Assembly (NCBI GenBank): GCA_003560215.1 | Contig: PWIY01000051.1 | Coordinates: 1-5,135 of the forward strand | Direction: 5' to 3' | From: Bacteroidales bacterium | GTDB taxonomy: Bacteria; Bacteroidota; Bacteroidia; Bacteroidales; UBA7960 | Length of the DNA stretch: 5,135 nucleotides | In this document: positions 4,769-5,135 of the stretch, piece after piece | How positions within the stretch are numbered: the first letter of the stretch is position 1 | Layout: each line of letters starts with the position of its first letter | Notes under the pieces: generated by a model | Database searches by the model: none | What the model was told of the DNA's origin: nothing | Seen by the model: the letters and a program-made list of their open reading frames with translations, nothing else | Made by a program: the position numbers and the translations under genes

Positions 4769-5135
4769 ATGATTTCTGCATCCGGCATAAAATTTATCCA
4801 GTCGCTCCGTCAGAAGAAATATCGTGACCGCCACGGTGTTTTTGTGGCAGAAGGCGCTAAAATTGTACGGGAGCTGGCCGGTTCGAACCTGCAGGTTGAA
4901 ATGGTGTGCGGACTGAAAGGCTGGATGGACCAGAATGCCGGCATGTTTCCGGAGGAGACCACCTGCATCACCATTTCCGAAAAGCAATTGTCGCGCCTCA
5001 GCAACTTAAAAACGCCCAACCAGGTTCTTGCCGTGATCAAAAAACCGGATACAGAAGCCTTAAAAACCGGGAAACAGGAGGATCTTGTTTTGGTCCTGGA
5101 CACACTGCAGGATCCGGGCAACCTGGGAACCATCA
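4769..5135 (+). CDS. SpoU/TrmH-family RNA 2'-O-ribose methyltransferase, N-terminal part
   Basis: The first 122 residues of a protein that runs off the right edge. The start matches the substrate-binding domain that precedes many SpoU-family methyltransferases: IKFIQSLRQKKYRDRHGVFVAEGAKIVREL (7-36), then SRLSNLKTPNQVLAVI (75-90). The catalytic SPOUT domain begins at about 106 with LVLVLDTLQDPGNLGTI (106-122), the family's motif 1, where N118 is the conserved asparagine. Such enzymes methylate a ribose 2'-OH in rRNA or tRNA using S-adenosylmethionine; the target base cannot be told, so no rlmB or trmH symbol is given. The ATG at 4769 is the first start, and the conserved helix begins right after it. 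Confidence 0.92.
   Translation, partial: MISASGIKFIQSLRQKKYRDRHGVFVAEGAKIVRELAGSNLQVEMVCGLKGWMDQNAGMFPEETTCITISEKQLSRLSNLKTPNQVLAVIKKPDTEALKTGKQEDLVLVLDTLQDPGNLGTI

Overview
The window looks like chromosomal DNA of a Bacteroidota bacterium of moderate GC content. Three things point there. The bS6, bS18 and bL9 proteins read like Bacteroidota versions. Three start regions carry perfect matches to the phylum's TAnnTTTG -7 promoter element. Most start codons have A-rich leaders without a Shine-Dalgarno (SD) sequence. The closest order cannot be fixed from this sequence alone; Bacteroidales or Marinilabiliales-like is a guess.

Layout from left to right. (1) Bases 1-215 are the C-terminal end of an SLC13/DASS-type membrane permease. 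(2) Bases 216-503 are non-coding, strongly T-depleted on the + strand, and hold a degenerate array of about 12-14 bp units. (3) Bases 504-1505 encode a PLP-dependent enzyme of the D-cysteine desulfhydrase / ACC deaminase family; two specificity positions favour D-cysteine desulfhydrase. (4) Bases 1506-1597 lie between convergent genes and carry a 15-bp tandem repeat with a TCATGA palindrome in every unit. (5) Bases 1598-3376 (minus strand) encode an exported serine hydrolase of the class C beta-lactamase / PBP4-like family with a C-terminal DUF3471-like domain. A linker built from two different tandem repeats joins the signal peptide to the catalytic domain. (6) Bases 3377-3510 are a divergent promoter region with one Bacteroidota-type promoter per direction and a 22-bp near-palindrome over the hydrolase start site. 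(7) Bases 3511-4638 are the ribosomal protein operon rpsF-rpsR-rplI. (8) Bases 4639-4768 hold small hairpins, a very clear intrinsic terminator and a promoter. (9) From 4769 to the end is the N-terminal part of a SpoU/TrmH-family RNA 2'-O-ribose methyltransferase, cut by the window edge.

The ribosomal operon forms one transcription unit with its own promoter and terminator. The methyltransferase next to it is also translation-related but appears to have a separate promoter that would give a nearly leaderless mRNA. The permease, the desulfhydrase and the hydrolase have no visible functional link to the ribosomal genes.

I see no clearly new multi-gene system. The points most worth a second look are the strong SD in front of rplI in an otherwise SD-poor setting, the palindrome over the hydrolase promoter, and four short tandem arrays of different period within about 3 kb.
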